Assembly (NCBI RefSeq): GCF_001995255.1
Contig: NZ_MUZR01000013.1
Location: 49,573 to 95,960 of the forward strand
From: Thioalkalivibrio halophilus
GTDB taxonomy: Bacteria; Pseudomonadota; Gammaproteobacteria; Ectothiorhodospirales; Ectothiorhodospiraceae
DNA: 46,388 bases
Direction: 5' to 3'
The translations under genes were made by a program, and so were the position numbers. Within the stretch, counting starts at the first letter, position 1, and each line of letters starts with the position of its first letter. Positions 16,776 to 24,083 of the stretch are shown here, piece by piece. Below the pieces are notes generated by a model. It saw only the letters and a program-made list of their open reading frames with translations. It did no database searches and had not been told where the DNA came from.

Positions 16776-18401
16776 CTACACCCGAAAACGCTCCACGCGC
16801 TGGCGCAATTCGGACGCCAGTCGCGAAAGCTGCTCGCTGGCGGTCGCCACCTGGCTGGAAGCGCTGAGGCTCTCGTCCGCGACGGTGCTGATGTTCTGCA
16901 CGTTACGGTTGATCTCCTCGGAGACGGTGCTCTGCTCCTCGGCCGCGCTGGCGATCTGGGTGGTCATCTCGTCAATCGTGCGGATGGACTGGCTCAGCTG
17001 CTCCAGGCGATCGCGCACACCGTGGACTTCCTCGACCACGCTGCGGGCACTGTTCTCGTTGGTCTCCATCGCGCCCACCGCGTTCTTCACGCCCTTCTGC
17101 AGGCCGGTAATGATGGAACCAATCCGCTCGGTGGACTCGTGGGTACGCCCGGCCAGCACCCGCACCTCGTCGGCCACCACCGCAAAGCCACGGCCGGCCT
17201 CGCCGGCCCGCGCCGCCTCGATCGCCGCGTTCAGGGCCAGCAGGTTGGTCTGCTCGGTGATCTCCTGGATCATGTTCAGGATCTGGCCGATCTCTTCGCT
17301 CTTCTCGGCCACCTCGCGCACCGCATCCGACGAAGAGTGGATCTCGGAAGACAGCCGGTCGACCGCCTCGGCGGTCTGGCGCGTGGTCGCGTTGGCCTCG
17401 GTGGCCGCCTGATCGCCGGCGCCGGCCGCGTCCGCCGCGGACTGGGTATTGCTCGCCACCTCGGCCACGGTCGCGGACATCTCGTTCATCGCGGTGGCCA
17501 CCTGATCGGTCTCATCCTTCTGGCGCGCCACGCCATTGCGGGTCTGCTCGGCCACCGCCGCCAGCTGATCCGTCGCCGAGGCGACCTGCTCCCCGGAATC
17601 CACCACCTGGCGCACCAGGCTCTGCATGTCCTGTTCCATGGTGTTGAAGGCGTCGGTCGCCACGCCGATCTCGTCGCAGCCACGCACCGGCAGCGGCTCT
17701 CCGCGCAGGTCGCCGTCCGCCATTTCCACCGCCCGGGCACGCAGGGCGTCGATCGCGCGCACCAGATAGCCGGCCAGCAGTATCGCCATCAGCACCCCGG
17801 CGAGGATCGCCACGCCGGAGGTACCGAGCATGATCCCCGCCGCCCGGAACTGTGCGCCGCGCGCGGCTTCGCTCATGGCCACGCTTTCGGCCGTCAGCAA
17901 TTCCTGCATGCGCTGCAGACCCTGCTCCATGGTTTCCAGATGCGCGAGTGTCTGCCGACTGTAGGTCGCCTCCGCTTCGCCGTCATTGCCGTCCCGCACG
18001 GCCCCCGTAATGGCATGTGCGCTGGCGTGCAGGTTGTAATGCGGCTGTTCCAGACGGTCGAACGCCCGGCGAAATTCCGGGCTGGCCATTTCGTAGGCTT
18101 CGGATTCCTGGAAATCGTAATACCACTGCCCGAAATTGCACTGGGTATGGTCCAGCTCGCCGGTGAATTCATTGCCGGTCAGCAGCGACTGCGACAGATC
18201 CAGCGCCCATTTGACGTGCTGGGTCTCCATCTGGATCTGGAACTGCACGTCCTCCATGCGTTCCATCGCCGCCTCGTACTGCGCCGTGGTGTACCGGTCC
18301 CCGGTCAGGCTGGTCACCGCCATGGCCACCATCAGGAGCAGGACCACGCCGAAGGCCAGGGCCAGCTTGCTGCGAAGCTTGAGGTTAGCGAGCCATTGCA
18401 T
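16776..18401 (-). CDS. Methyl-accepting chemotaxis protein with periplasmic CZB-like zinc-binding motif
   Basis: A 541-residue chemoreceptor. TM1 is at about 11-32 and TM2 at about 188-213. The region between carries a complete chemoreceptor zinc-binding (CZB) pattern: HVKW (His62), CNFGQWY (Cys88), and QPHYNLHASAH (His121, His125). These four residues correspond to the 3His/1Cys zinc site of the family. HAMP follows TM2. The cytoplasmic part has the conserved tip ([18 protein letters not shown], then [19 protein letters not shown]). There is no C-terminal pentapeptide. The gene has a strong sigma-28 promoter match (18433-18459), so it belongs to the flagellar-chemotaxis regulon. The ligand is inferred to be zinc or an oxidant acting through the zinc-cysteine site; this is untested. 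Confidence 0.93.
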   Translation of the reverse strand: MQWLANLKLRSKLALAFGVVLLLMVAMAVTSLTGDRYTTAQYEAAMERMEDVQFQIQMETQHVKWALDLSQSLLTGNEFTGELDHTQCNFGQWYYDFQESEAYEMASPEFRRAFDRLEQPHYNLHASAHAITGAVRDGNDGEAEATYSRQTLAHLETMEQGLQRMQELLTAESVAMSEAARGAQFRAAGIMLGTSGVAILAGVLMAILLAGYLVRAIDALRARAVEMADGDLRGEPLPVRGCDEIGVATDAFNTMEQDMQSLVRQVVDSGEQVASATDQLAAVAEQTRNGVARQKDETDQVATAMNEMSATVAEVASNTQSAADAAGAGDQAATEANATTRQTAEAVDRLSSEIHSSSDAVREVAEKSEEIGQILNMIQEITEQTNLLALNAAIEAARAGEAGRGFAVVADEVRVLAGRTHESTERIGSIITGLQKGVKNAVGAMETNENSARSVVEEVHGVRDRLEQLSQSIRTIDEMTTQIASAAEEQSTVSEEINRNVQNISTVADESLSASSQVATASEQLSRLASELRQRVERFRV

Positions 18402-18432
18402 CGGGATCCCCTTTGAAAACTCTGTGAACTGT

Positions 18433-18459
18433 TTAACGCCACAAAGTCCCGAAACTTAA
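18433..18459 (-). promoter_or_regulatory. Sigma-28 (FliA) promoter for the CZB chemoreceptor
   Basis: On the minus strand TTAAGTTT (18459-18452), then 11 bases, then GGCGTTAA (18440-18433), matches TAAAGTTT-N11-GCCGATAA at 13 of 16 positions with exact spacing. It ends 31 bases before the chemoreceptor ATG. It lies in the longest gene-free stretch (18402-18669), where I see nothing else clear apart from the start region of the divergent methyltransferase gene. Confidence 0.8.
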
Positions 18460-18669
18460 ACCACATTGACAACGGCGTCGTCCAAGACCGAGCCCTTCAC
18501 TCGGGCATCAACCAACCCTGCAGACCGATAAGCCGGACCCCATGCGGCGAACCTGCGCCACCTCAATGCCGCGCGTGCCCTCGCCCGGGCATGCACGGAT
18601 GCACGCACGCGGGCACGATCCGGTATCCTGCGTGTTCGTCCCGGCCGCCCCCCGCGAACCGCCCAGCAC

Positions 18670-19296
18670 ATGCTCCGAAGCCGCATCTACGACAGCCTGA
18701 TCCTGCGCATGACCGCGCGCTGGTACACCGAAGTCCTGGAGCGCCTGCCGCCCCGGGTGGCCCTGCTGGACGTCGGGATCGGCACCGCCGGCGCACTGCT
18801 GGCAAACGCCGAGGCCGTCACACGCAAGGAGCTCGCGATCACGGGGATCGACATCGACCCCGACTACGTCGAACGCGCGCAGCAGCGGCTGGCGGCATCG
18901 TCGGTGGCCGAACGGGTCACGGTGCACCGGCAATCGGTCTACGAGCACGCCGGTGGTCCCTACGACGCGGTGTATTTCTCCGCCAGTTTCATGCTGCTGC
19001 CGGATCCCGGGGCGGCCCTGCGCCACTGTGCCGGCCTGCTGCGCCCCGGCGGCCGGAGCTACTTCACCCAGACCATCCAGCAGCGCCCGTCACCGGTGCT
19101 GGAGCGTCTCAAGCCCGCCCTGCGCCGGGTCACCAGCATCGACTTCGGCCGCGTCACCTACGAGGACGAGTTCCGCACCCACCTGCGAGCCGCCGGTCTG
19201 CGGCTGGACGAATGGACCGTGCTCGAACGCCACGGCGCCCGGGCCGCCTGCCTCGCGGTGGCATCGCCGGAGAGTGTTACGCTGGATTCATGCTGA
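18670..19296 (+). CDS. Class I SAM-dependent methyltransferase
   Basis: A 208-residue Rossmann-fold methyltransferase. The SAM-binding loop is ALLDVGIGTAGALLANAEA (residues about 34-52), the acidic end of beta-2 is ITGIDIDPDYVERAQ (near 58-72), and motif IV/post-I features are YDAVYFSASFMLLPDP and GLLRPGGRSYFTQ. The substrate is unknown; the small size and architecture resemble ubiE-like or phosphatidylethanolamine-type small-molecule methyltransferases. A weak -10 (TATCCT near 18624) lies upstream. The next feature downstream is an EAL-domain remnant that overlaps its last codons. Confidence 0.8.
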   Translation: MLRSRIYDSLILRMTARWYTEVLERLPPRVALLDVGIGTAGALLANAEAVTRKELAITGIDIDPDYVERAQQRLAASSVAERVTVHRQSVYEHAGGPYDAVYFSASFMLLPDPGAALRHCAGLLRPGGRSYFTQTIQQRPSPVLERLKPALRRVTSIDFGRVTYEDEFRTHLRAAGLRLDEWTVLERHGARAACLAVASPESVTLDSC

Positions 19297-19505
19297 ACGT
19301 CGCACCAAAACCTTTACCGGAGCGATTGCGCAAGCACCACCCCTGCCCTCCACCACACGGCCTGAAGCGGGACACAAGCGCCCCCTTCGAGCAGGGCGAG
19401 CGCCTGCGGGAACTCGGCTGCGAGGTCGTCCAGGGCTACGGCATCGCACGCCCGATGCCGGCCACAGAGATTCCCCGATGGCTGGCCCAGTGGCAGGCGG
19501 GATGA
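19290..19505 (+). pseudogene. Remnant: C-terminal tail of an EAL-domain protein
   Basis: This short open frame (71 codons) overlaps the methyltransferase stop and ends in the ATGA shared with the next gene. Its last 38 residues, from about base 19389, read like the end of an EAL phosphodiesterase domain: GERLRELGCEVVQGYGIARP, then MPATEIPRWLAQWQ. In complete EAL domains this follows directly after the EGVET motif; here the preceding residues (about 19290-19388) show no EAL similarity. The rest of the domain, including all catalytic residues, is absent. Probably the end of a phosphodiesterase gene whose body was deleted, retained because it abuts the EI24 gene. It may be untranslated, or serve as a leader. 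Confidence 0.65.
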
Positions 19506-20212
19506 ACGCCCTGTTCGCCTTCCTCGCGCCGTTTCGCGGGCTGGCGCGCGTATTCGACCCGGGCCTGCGCGGCCTGGTGATCGGTCCGCTGCTGATCAAC
19601 ATCGGGGTCATCATCGGGGTCGGTGTCGCCGCCGGATTCGGCTTCGAGATCCTGCTGGACACCTGGCTGCCGGCCGGCTGGGACTGGCTCGCCTGGCTGC
19701 TCTGGCCGCTGTTCGTGCTGACCCTGCTGGTAGGCTTCGGGGTCTCCGCGGTGGCCCTGGCCGCGATCATCGCCAGTCCTTTCTCCGGACCGCTGGCCTA
19801 CCGCACCGCCCGGGGCCTCGGCCACGAACCGCGCCAGCCCGCACGCTCGCTGGCGGGCGAGATGGGCCACGCCACGGCCACCGCCCTGCGCAAGTTCGGC
19901 TACTACGCGCTGCTGTTCATCCCGGTGCTGCTGATTACCGTGATCCCCGGCATCAACCTGCTGGCCTCGCTCGCCTGGTTCGTCTTCGGCAGCTGGGTTC
20001 TGGCGGTGGAGTTCCAGGAGCCGCCGCTGGCCAACGACGGCCTGACCTTCGCCGAAATCCGCAAGGGTCTGGGCCGACGGCGTCCGGAGACCCTCGCGTT
20101 CGGCGCCGGAACGACCCTCCTGGCGATGGTGCCCGTGGTCAACCTGCTGCTGGTCCCGGCGGCAGTGATCGGCGCCACCCACCTGTGGGCGCGCCAGCAG
20201 TCGCGAGGCTGA
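19502..20212 (+). CDS. EI24 / CysZ-like integral membrane protein
   Basis: A 236-residue membrane protein with about four to six hydrophobic segments, resembling the EI24/CysZ family (FLAPFRGLARVFDPGLRGLV near the N-terminus, ASPFSGPLAYRTARGL near 90, GYYALLFIPVLLITVIPGIN near 140). CysZ proteins carry sulfate; many members of this Pfam family have no tested function. The YYALLFIPVLLITVIPGINL hairpin and the FVFGSWVLAVEFQEPPLANDG stretch are characteristic. ATG 19502 overlaps the stop of the EAL remnant (ATGA). No sulfate-assimilation gene is nearby to support a sulfate role, so I leave the gene symbol empty. Confidence 0.82.
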   Translation: MNALFAFLAPFRGLARVFDPGLRGLVIGPLLINIGVIIGVGVAAGFGFEILLDTWLPAGWDWLAWLLWPLFVLTLLVGFGVSAVALAAIIASPFSGPLAYRTARGLGHEPRQPARSLAGEMGHATATALRKFGYYALLFIPVLLITVIPGINLLASLAWFVFGSWVLAVEFQEPPLANDGLTFAEIRKGLGRRRPETLAFGAGTTLLAMVPVVNLLLVPAAVIGATHLWARQQSRG

Positions 20213-20265
20213 GAGGACGGGGCAGGGTCAGGACCCGTTGCGCGCCGGGGAGGTCTTCCTGCCGT

Positions 20266-21489
20266 TCACCGTTCCAGCCGTTCGGTCAGACGGCGGAATT
20301 CCTCGCGGATCTTGTCGTTGCGGAATTCCGCGGTCTCCGGGACCTGCAGTTCGGACAGGGTCTCGAAGGTGTCCAGGCCATCGCGGATCAGATCCGCCAC
20401 GTTGGCGCTGAGCTGCACGGTGCGGTAGGTGTTGACCGCTACCTGCTTCTCGTAACGGCTGATCTCCAGCGCCTCGGCCACCTGTTCGCGCTGGCCGGTC
20501 ACCACCTCCAGGTACAAATCGATCGCCTGACGGGTCAGCTCGTTGGCCGCGATGTTGGACTCCAGGCTGTCCCGGTGCCCGCCCTCGCGGATCAGTTCCC
20601 GGGACTGGGCGATGATCTCGTCGGCCTCTTCACGGTAGGCCTCCAGGCGCGGGACGATCTCCCCGTCCACCCGCTCGACGAAGCGCTCCTGCATGGTCAC
20701 CACCAGCCGATGCAGGATCACCACCATGCCGTAGTAACGACCGGCCACATTGAGGTTTTCTCCGCTCTCGCGGGTGAGCTCCTCGAGGCGCTGCGTCAGC
20801 GTACGGATGCTGCGGAACACCACCGCCATGGACACCACGTCGTCGCCGATCGCCGAGCTCATCCACAGCTCCAGCTGGTCCGGCGGCATGGACAGCCCCA
20901 CGCCTTCCAGCGCCGTGGCCATCTCGCCCTTGAGCGCCTCCAGTTCCTCCTCGTAGGCGGCGATGTTGCGCTCGCGTGCCTCGATCAGGCGGTCGAAGTC
21001 GCCGCGCGTGCGGGCGGTCATCTCGCGCAGGGTCTCGGTGGGCGTGAAGCGGGCCAGGGTACTGGCGTCGGTATCCGGCGCGAACATCCGCTCCTCGCGC
21101 AGATCGGCCCGGCGTTCCTGCTCGGTCATGATCCGGTCTTCCAGCTCCCGGTACTGGCGACGCATGGACACGATCTCGGGCACGTCCATGACCTCCAGCG
21201 CGTCATCGATCAGGTCGTCGATGTCCTCCCGGGCGCTCTGCTGATCGCGCCGCAGCCAGCGGCTTTCCGGCAGCTCGGTCAGCTCGTCGAAGTGCCGGCT
21301 CGCTTCGCCCAGCAACTCCACCGCCCGACGCTGGTCGAACGACAGCGCGTCCTCCTCGCCGTCATCCTCCTCCACCACCTCGTCGATGGCGACCCCGTCG
21401 AGCGCCGCCGGATCCTCGCGGTCCGAGGCCGCCACCGGGGCGCAGACCAGCGCCAGGCCCGCGAACACCGCCAGTACTTGCCACTTCAT
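20266..21489 (-). CDS. Secreted, mostly helical coiled-coil protein of unknown function
   Basis: A 407-residue protein with a clear signal peptide (MKWQVLAVFAGLALVCAPVAAS). The remainder is charged and almost wholly helical with heptad-like Glu/Arg/Leu patterning (for example MRRQYRELEDRIMTEQERRA, IEARERNIAAYEEELEALKG). An acidic stretch (DEVVEEDDGEED) follows the signal. ATG 21489 was chosen over upstream frame extension because of GGAGGG six bases before it and the signal peptide. It has the look of the periplasmic helical domain of MscK/MscM-type mechanosensitive channels but no channel domain, so this is only a resemblance. No neighbour explains it. Convergent with the EI24 gene. Confidence 0.75.
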   Translation of the reverse strand: MKWQVLAVFAGLALVCAPVAASDREDPAALDGVAIDEVVEEDDGEEDALSFDQRRAVELLGEASRHFDELTELPESRWLRRDQQSAREDIDDLIDDALEVMDVPEIVSMRRQYRELEDRIMTEQERRADLREERMFAPDTDASTLARFTPTETLREMTARTRGDFDRLIEARERNIAAYEEELEALKGEMATALEGVGLSMPPDQLELWMSSAIGDDVVSMAVVFRSIRTLTQRLEELTRESGENLNVAGRYYGMVVILHRLVVTMQERFVERVDGEIVPRLEAYREEADEIIAQSRELIREGGHRDSLESNIAANELTRQAIDLYLEVVTGQREQVAEALEISRYEKQVAVNTYRTVQLSANVADLIRDGLDTFETLSELQVPETAEFRNDKIREEFRRLTERLER

Positions 21490-21492
21490 CGC

Positions 21493-21611
21493 ATGCCCTC
21501 CAACACTCGGCTGGTTCTGCACCGGAACGAGGACGCCCTGGAGAACCCTTCGAGTTCGACGACGACAAGATCGTCGAACACCGACCATACACCCAGCTGG
21601 AACTGCCCTAG
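21493..21611 (+). other. Coding-like fragment with an apparent frame break
   Basis: Between the minus-strand coiled-coil and yaiI genes, the plus strand reads MPSNTRLVLHRNEDAL from 21493. It then continues in another frame from 21540 as GEPFEFDDDKIVEHRPYTQL followed by ELP and a TAG stop at 21609-21611. The second part has an unusual wealth of Phe, Asp, Lys and Ile for this GC-rich genome and mostly G/C third bases, which looks like real protein sequence. It also contains the ribosome binding site of the minus-strand coiled-coil gene. I do not recognise the protein; it may be a gene remnant or chance. Confidence 0.25.
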
Positions 21612-22054
21612 GTGTTACGCGCCAGCCAGCGGTCCAGGGCATTGCCGAAGGCCTGACGGTCGCGCGGGCCCAGTGCCGCCGGCCCGCCGGTGTCGACCCC
21701 GCTGGAGCGCAGGGTGTCCATGAAGTCGCGCATGCTCAGCCGCTCGCGGATATTGTCGCGGGTATAAAGCTCGCCCCGCGGGTTGAGCGCCTCGCCGCCC
21801 TTTTCGATCACCTCGGCCGCCAGCGGGATATCCGCGGTGATCACCAGATCACCCGCCTCGAGCCGCCGCACGATCTCGTTATCCGCCACGTCGAAGCCAC
21901 TGCCCACCCGGATCGAGTCGATCAGCTTCGACGGCGGCGTGCGCACCGGCTGATTCGCCACCAGGGTCATCGCCACCCCGGTGCGCTTCGCGGCCCGGAA
22001 CAGGATCTCCTTGATGACCGCCGGACAGGCGTCCGCGTCCACCCAGATCTTCAT
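21608..22054 (-). CDS. yaiI: YaiI/YqxD (DUF188) family protein, NYN-like
   Basis: A 148-residue protein that matches the UPF0178/YaiI family in length and motifs: [20 protein letters not shown] at the N-terminus with two aspartates, [19 protein letters not shown] (near 51-63), and [16 protein letters not shown] (near 68-83). These acidic residues resemble the metal site of PIN/NYN nuclease folds, but the function is not established. The start follows from the conserved [10 protein letters not shown] opening. It lies 187 bases downstream of pncC on the same strand; that gap holds nothing I recognise. Confidence 0.88.
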   Translation of the reverse strand: MKIWVDADACPAVIKEILFRAAKRTGVAMTLVANQPVRTPPSKLIDSIRVGSGFDVADNEIVRRLEAGDLVITADIPLAAEVIEKGGEALNPRGELYTRDNIRERLSMRDFMDTLRSSGVDTGGPAALGPRDRQAFGNALDRWLARNT

Positions 22055-22241
22055 ACGGATGCCCCCGCATGCCCCGACATCCGACGGACAGGCACGCGGG
22101 ACCCGCGGTCGGGCACTGACCCCTTTCTCATGGTTCCCTCTCGGAAGTTCGGACGGCTCAGTCCGGATCGATTCCCGGGTCCGCGGCCACCGCAAGCCAG
22201 TAGGGCTCCGCGCACCGCGGTCCGCTCGCCGGGCGCGTGCT

Positions 22242-22751
22242 TCAGCCCAGTTCGTGCTCCAGCAGCGAGGCCAGGGCATGCAGCATGGCCTGGCGACGGA
22301 CCTCGTGGCGCTCGCCGTCGAAGTGCCGCGTCTCGGTGCGCACGGCTCCGTCGCGCGCCTGCCAGCCGAAGCACACCATGCCCACCGGCTTGTCCGGCGA
22401 ACCGCCGCCCGGCCCGGCGACGCCGGTGACCGACAGGGACAGGTCGGCGCCACTGTGCGTCAGGCCGCCCGTGGCCATCGCGGCCGCCACCTCTTCGCTC
22501 ACGGCGCCATGAGCCTCCAGCGACGCCGGGTCCACGCCCACCAGACGGGTCTTGGCCGCGTTGCTGTAGGTCACCCAGCCACACTCGAACCAGGCCGAAC
22601 TGCCGGGCACATCGGTCAGTGCCTGGGCAATCCCGCCCCCGGTGCAGGATTCCACCGTGGCCATGACCAGCCCGCGCGCAGTCATCCGCTCGCCCAGGTC
22701 ATAGACCAGGGCCGACAGCCCGGTGACATCCGCCTTGCGCAATTCGGTCAT
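22242..22751 (-). CDS. pncC: Nicotinamide-nucleotide amidohydrolase PncC (CinA C-terminal type)
   Basis: PncC hydrolyses NMN to nicotinic acid mononucleotide and ammonia in NAD recycling. The 169-residue product has the active-site segment [20 protein letters not shown] (residues 33-52) and the [18 protein letters not shown] motif (near 107-124), both hallmarks of the CinA C-terminal domain. Length fits the stand-alone enzyme (about 165). Its ATG overlaps the stop of the upstream PilZ gene (ATGA), suggesting coupling. In many relatives pncC precedes recA; here yaiI lies downstream instead. Confidence 0.92.
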   Translation of the reverse strand: MTELRKADVTGLSALVYDLGERMTARGLVMATVESCTGGGIAQALTDVPGSSAWFECGWVTYSNAAKTRLVGVDPASLEAHGAVSEEVAAAMATGGLTHSGADLSLSVTGVAGPGGGSPDKPVGMVCFGWQARDGAVRTETRHFDGERHEVRRQAMLHALASLLEHELG

Positions 22752-23074
22752 GGTGTCGCGTCTCCCGTGGGTTCTTCTTCAAAGGCCACCGCGAGGCGCC
22801 ATCGACGCCGGCCCTCACGGTCGGGATCCGCGCTGTCACAGCGCAGCACCCGCCCCCGCCGCTGCAGATTCTCGATGCGCGGATCGGGGCTGGGCACCGT
22901 CACCATAACCACCACCCCGGCATCCACCTCGAAGCCGGTCATCAGCGCACAGCCGCCGGCGGCCAGGTCATGGATTTCCACTCGCGTGGTCTGCCCCGAA
23001 CCGGTCCAGTACACCTCCCCGGTCACGCCCACGGGGATGCGACGATCCCGCCGCCGGTCCTCCTCGCCAAACAT
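22748..23074 (-). CDS. Single-domain PilZ protein (cyclic-di-GMP receptor)
   Basis: A 108-residue PilZ domain. The two c-di-GMP-binding signatures are present: the N-terminal arginine cluster EEDRRRDRRIP (residues 4-14, RxxxR) and the DLAAGGCAL segment (near 36-44, matching [D/N]xSxxG with Ala for Ser). The basic LQRRGRVLRCD and closing WRLAVAFEE are also typical. ATG 23074 places the arginine motif at the N-terminus. It overlaps pncC by four bases. The target is unknown; small PilZ proteins often act on motility or pilus assembly. It diverges from the unrecognised gene at 23203. Confidence 0.86.
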   Translation of the reverse strand: MFGEEDRRRDRRIPVGVTGEVYWTGSGQTTRVEIHDLAAGGCALMTGFEVDAGVVVMVTVPSPDPRIENLQRRGRVLRCDSADPDREGRRRWRLAVAFEEEPTGDATP

Positions 23075-23202
23075 GTCTCCATCCTTGCCCCTGGGGATTC
23101 GGACTCCGAGTCTGACACATTCCGGTTCGTTTGCAGCAGGGGCTGCCCCGACGGGACGGAATGGCATACGATGGATCCACCACCTCCAGAAACGCGCCCG
23201 CC

Positions 23203-23940
23203 ATGCTTGCACGCCTGTTCCAGCCCGATCCGGTCCTTGATGTCGACACCCGCGAGTGGATCCGCGCGGTGTTTGCGTGGGTGGACCGTCAGCCCGCCGC
23301 CGACCGGCCCTTCGACCCGCCGACCCTGGTGCAGCCCATCCGCGAGCATTTCCCGGGCGAGGCGGACAGCCCGCACGGCATGGCCGAGCAGGTGTTCGCC
23401 AGCGTCCGCCGGCATGCGGGCCTGGAGCAGCGCGCGGCCCGCCTGGCGGAACCCGGAGGACTGGCACCGCAGCCGGTCACCGCGCTGGGCGCGGCCAGCA
23501 CCGGCGGCGAGCGCATCTTCCATTACGACCCGCAGCTGATCGGGAATCGTCAGGCCCTGGTCGGCACCTTCGCGCAGGAACTGGCGGCCTGGTGGGTGGA
23601 GGGCATCCGCGAACCCGCCCCGGCCGCCGAGGGCAATGCCGACGCCATTGCCGAGCTGGTGGCCACGCGCATGGGCTTCGGCATCTTTCTGGCCAACACC
23701 GCGTTCCGCGTGCGGGTCAACGGCTGCGGGGCGTGCAAGGGCCCGTCGGCCGATCGCGACGCCGACCTCGGCCGCGACGAACTCGCCTGGGCCCTGGCCC
23801 TGTTCTGCCGCGACCACGGGATCGCCCCGGCACGCGCCCGCGCGCATCTCGAATCGCCCCTGCGCACCACCTTCCGCAAGGCCTGGCGCTACACCGGGTC
23901 GCGCGAGGGCCGCGAAGAACGCCCCGCCGCCACCGCCTGA
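23203..23940 (+). CDS. Unrecognised conserved-looking protein with degenerate metallopeptidase-like motif
   Basis: A 245-residue, probably soluble protein; no signal peptide or TM segment is evident. A central pattern ([12 protein letters not shown], then [21 protein letters not shown], then [17 protein letters not shown]) is reminiscent of uncharacterised proteins that carry an AHELAHY zinc-site in the same position. Here the first histidine is Gln and the last is Ala, so no zinc catalysis is expected. A CGACKG cysteine pair lies near residue 183. I recall the family pattern only loosely. ATG 23203 gives a compact N-terminus; a TACGAT hexamer 31 bases upstream could be its -10. Confidence 0.6.
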   Translation: MLARLFQPDPVLDVDTREWIRAVFAWVDRQPAADRPFDPPTLVQPIREHFPGEADSPHGMAEQVFASVRRHAGLEQRAARLAEPGGLAPQPVTALGAASTGGERIFHYDPQLIGNRQALVGTFAQELAAWWVEGIREPAPAAEGNADAIAELVATRMGFGIFLANTAFRVRVNGCGACKGPSADRDADLGRDELAWALALFCRDHGIAPARARAHLESPLRTTFRKAWRYTGSREGREERPAATA

Positions 23941-24041
23941 AACGCGGCCGCCGGGAGAATGCCCCGTCCGACCGGGAAGCACCGCAGCCACGGTCATTCC
24001 CGGGATCGCGCCACGCAGTCCAATGGCCCCGCCGGACCCGT

Positions 24042-24047
24042 TACAAT
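24042..24047 (+). promoter_or_regulatory. Candidate -10 box for mutS
   Basis: TACAAT, within GTTACAAT, lies 36 bases before the mutS GTG in a 143-base gap. The same octamer occurs before fdxA and mrpE. No convincing -35 is present. The rest of the gap shows nothing I can identify. Confidence 0.4.
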
Positions 24048-24083
24048 CCGGCCACCGACGCCCCCGAACAGCAGGAACGGCCA

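Noticed and set aside
21490-21642. N-terminal extension of the coiled-coil protein to 21642
   Set aside because: The signal peptide and GGAGGG six bases before 21489 support the shorter start; the extension is Arg-rich shadow sequence.
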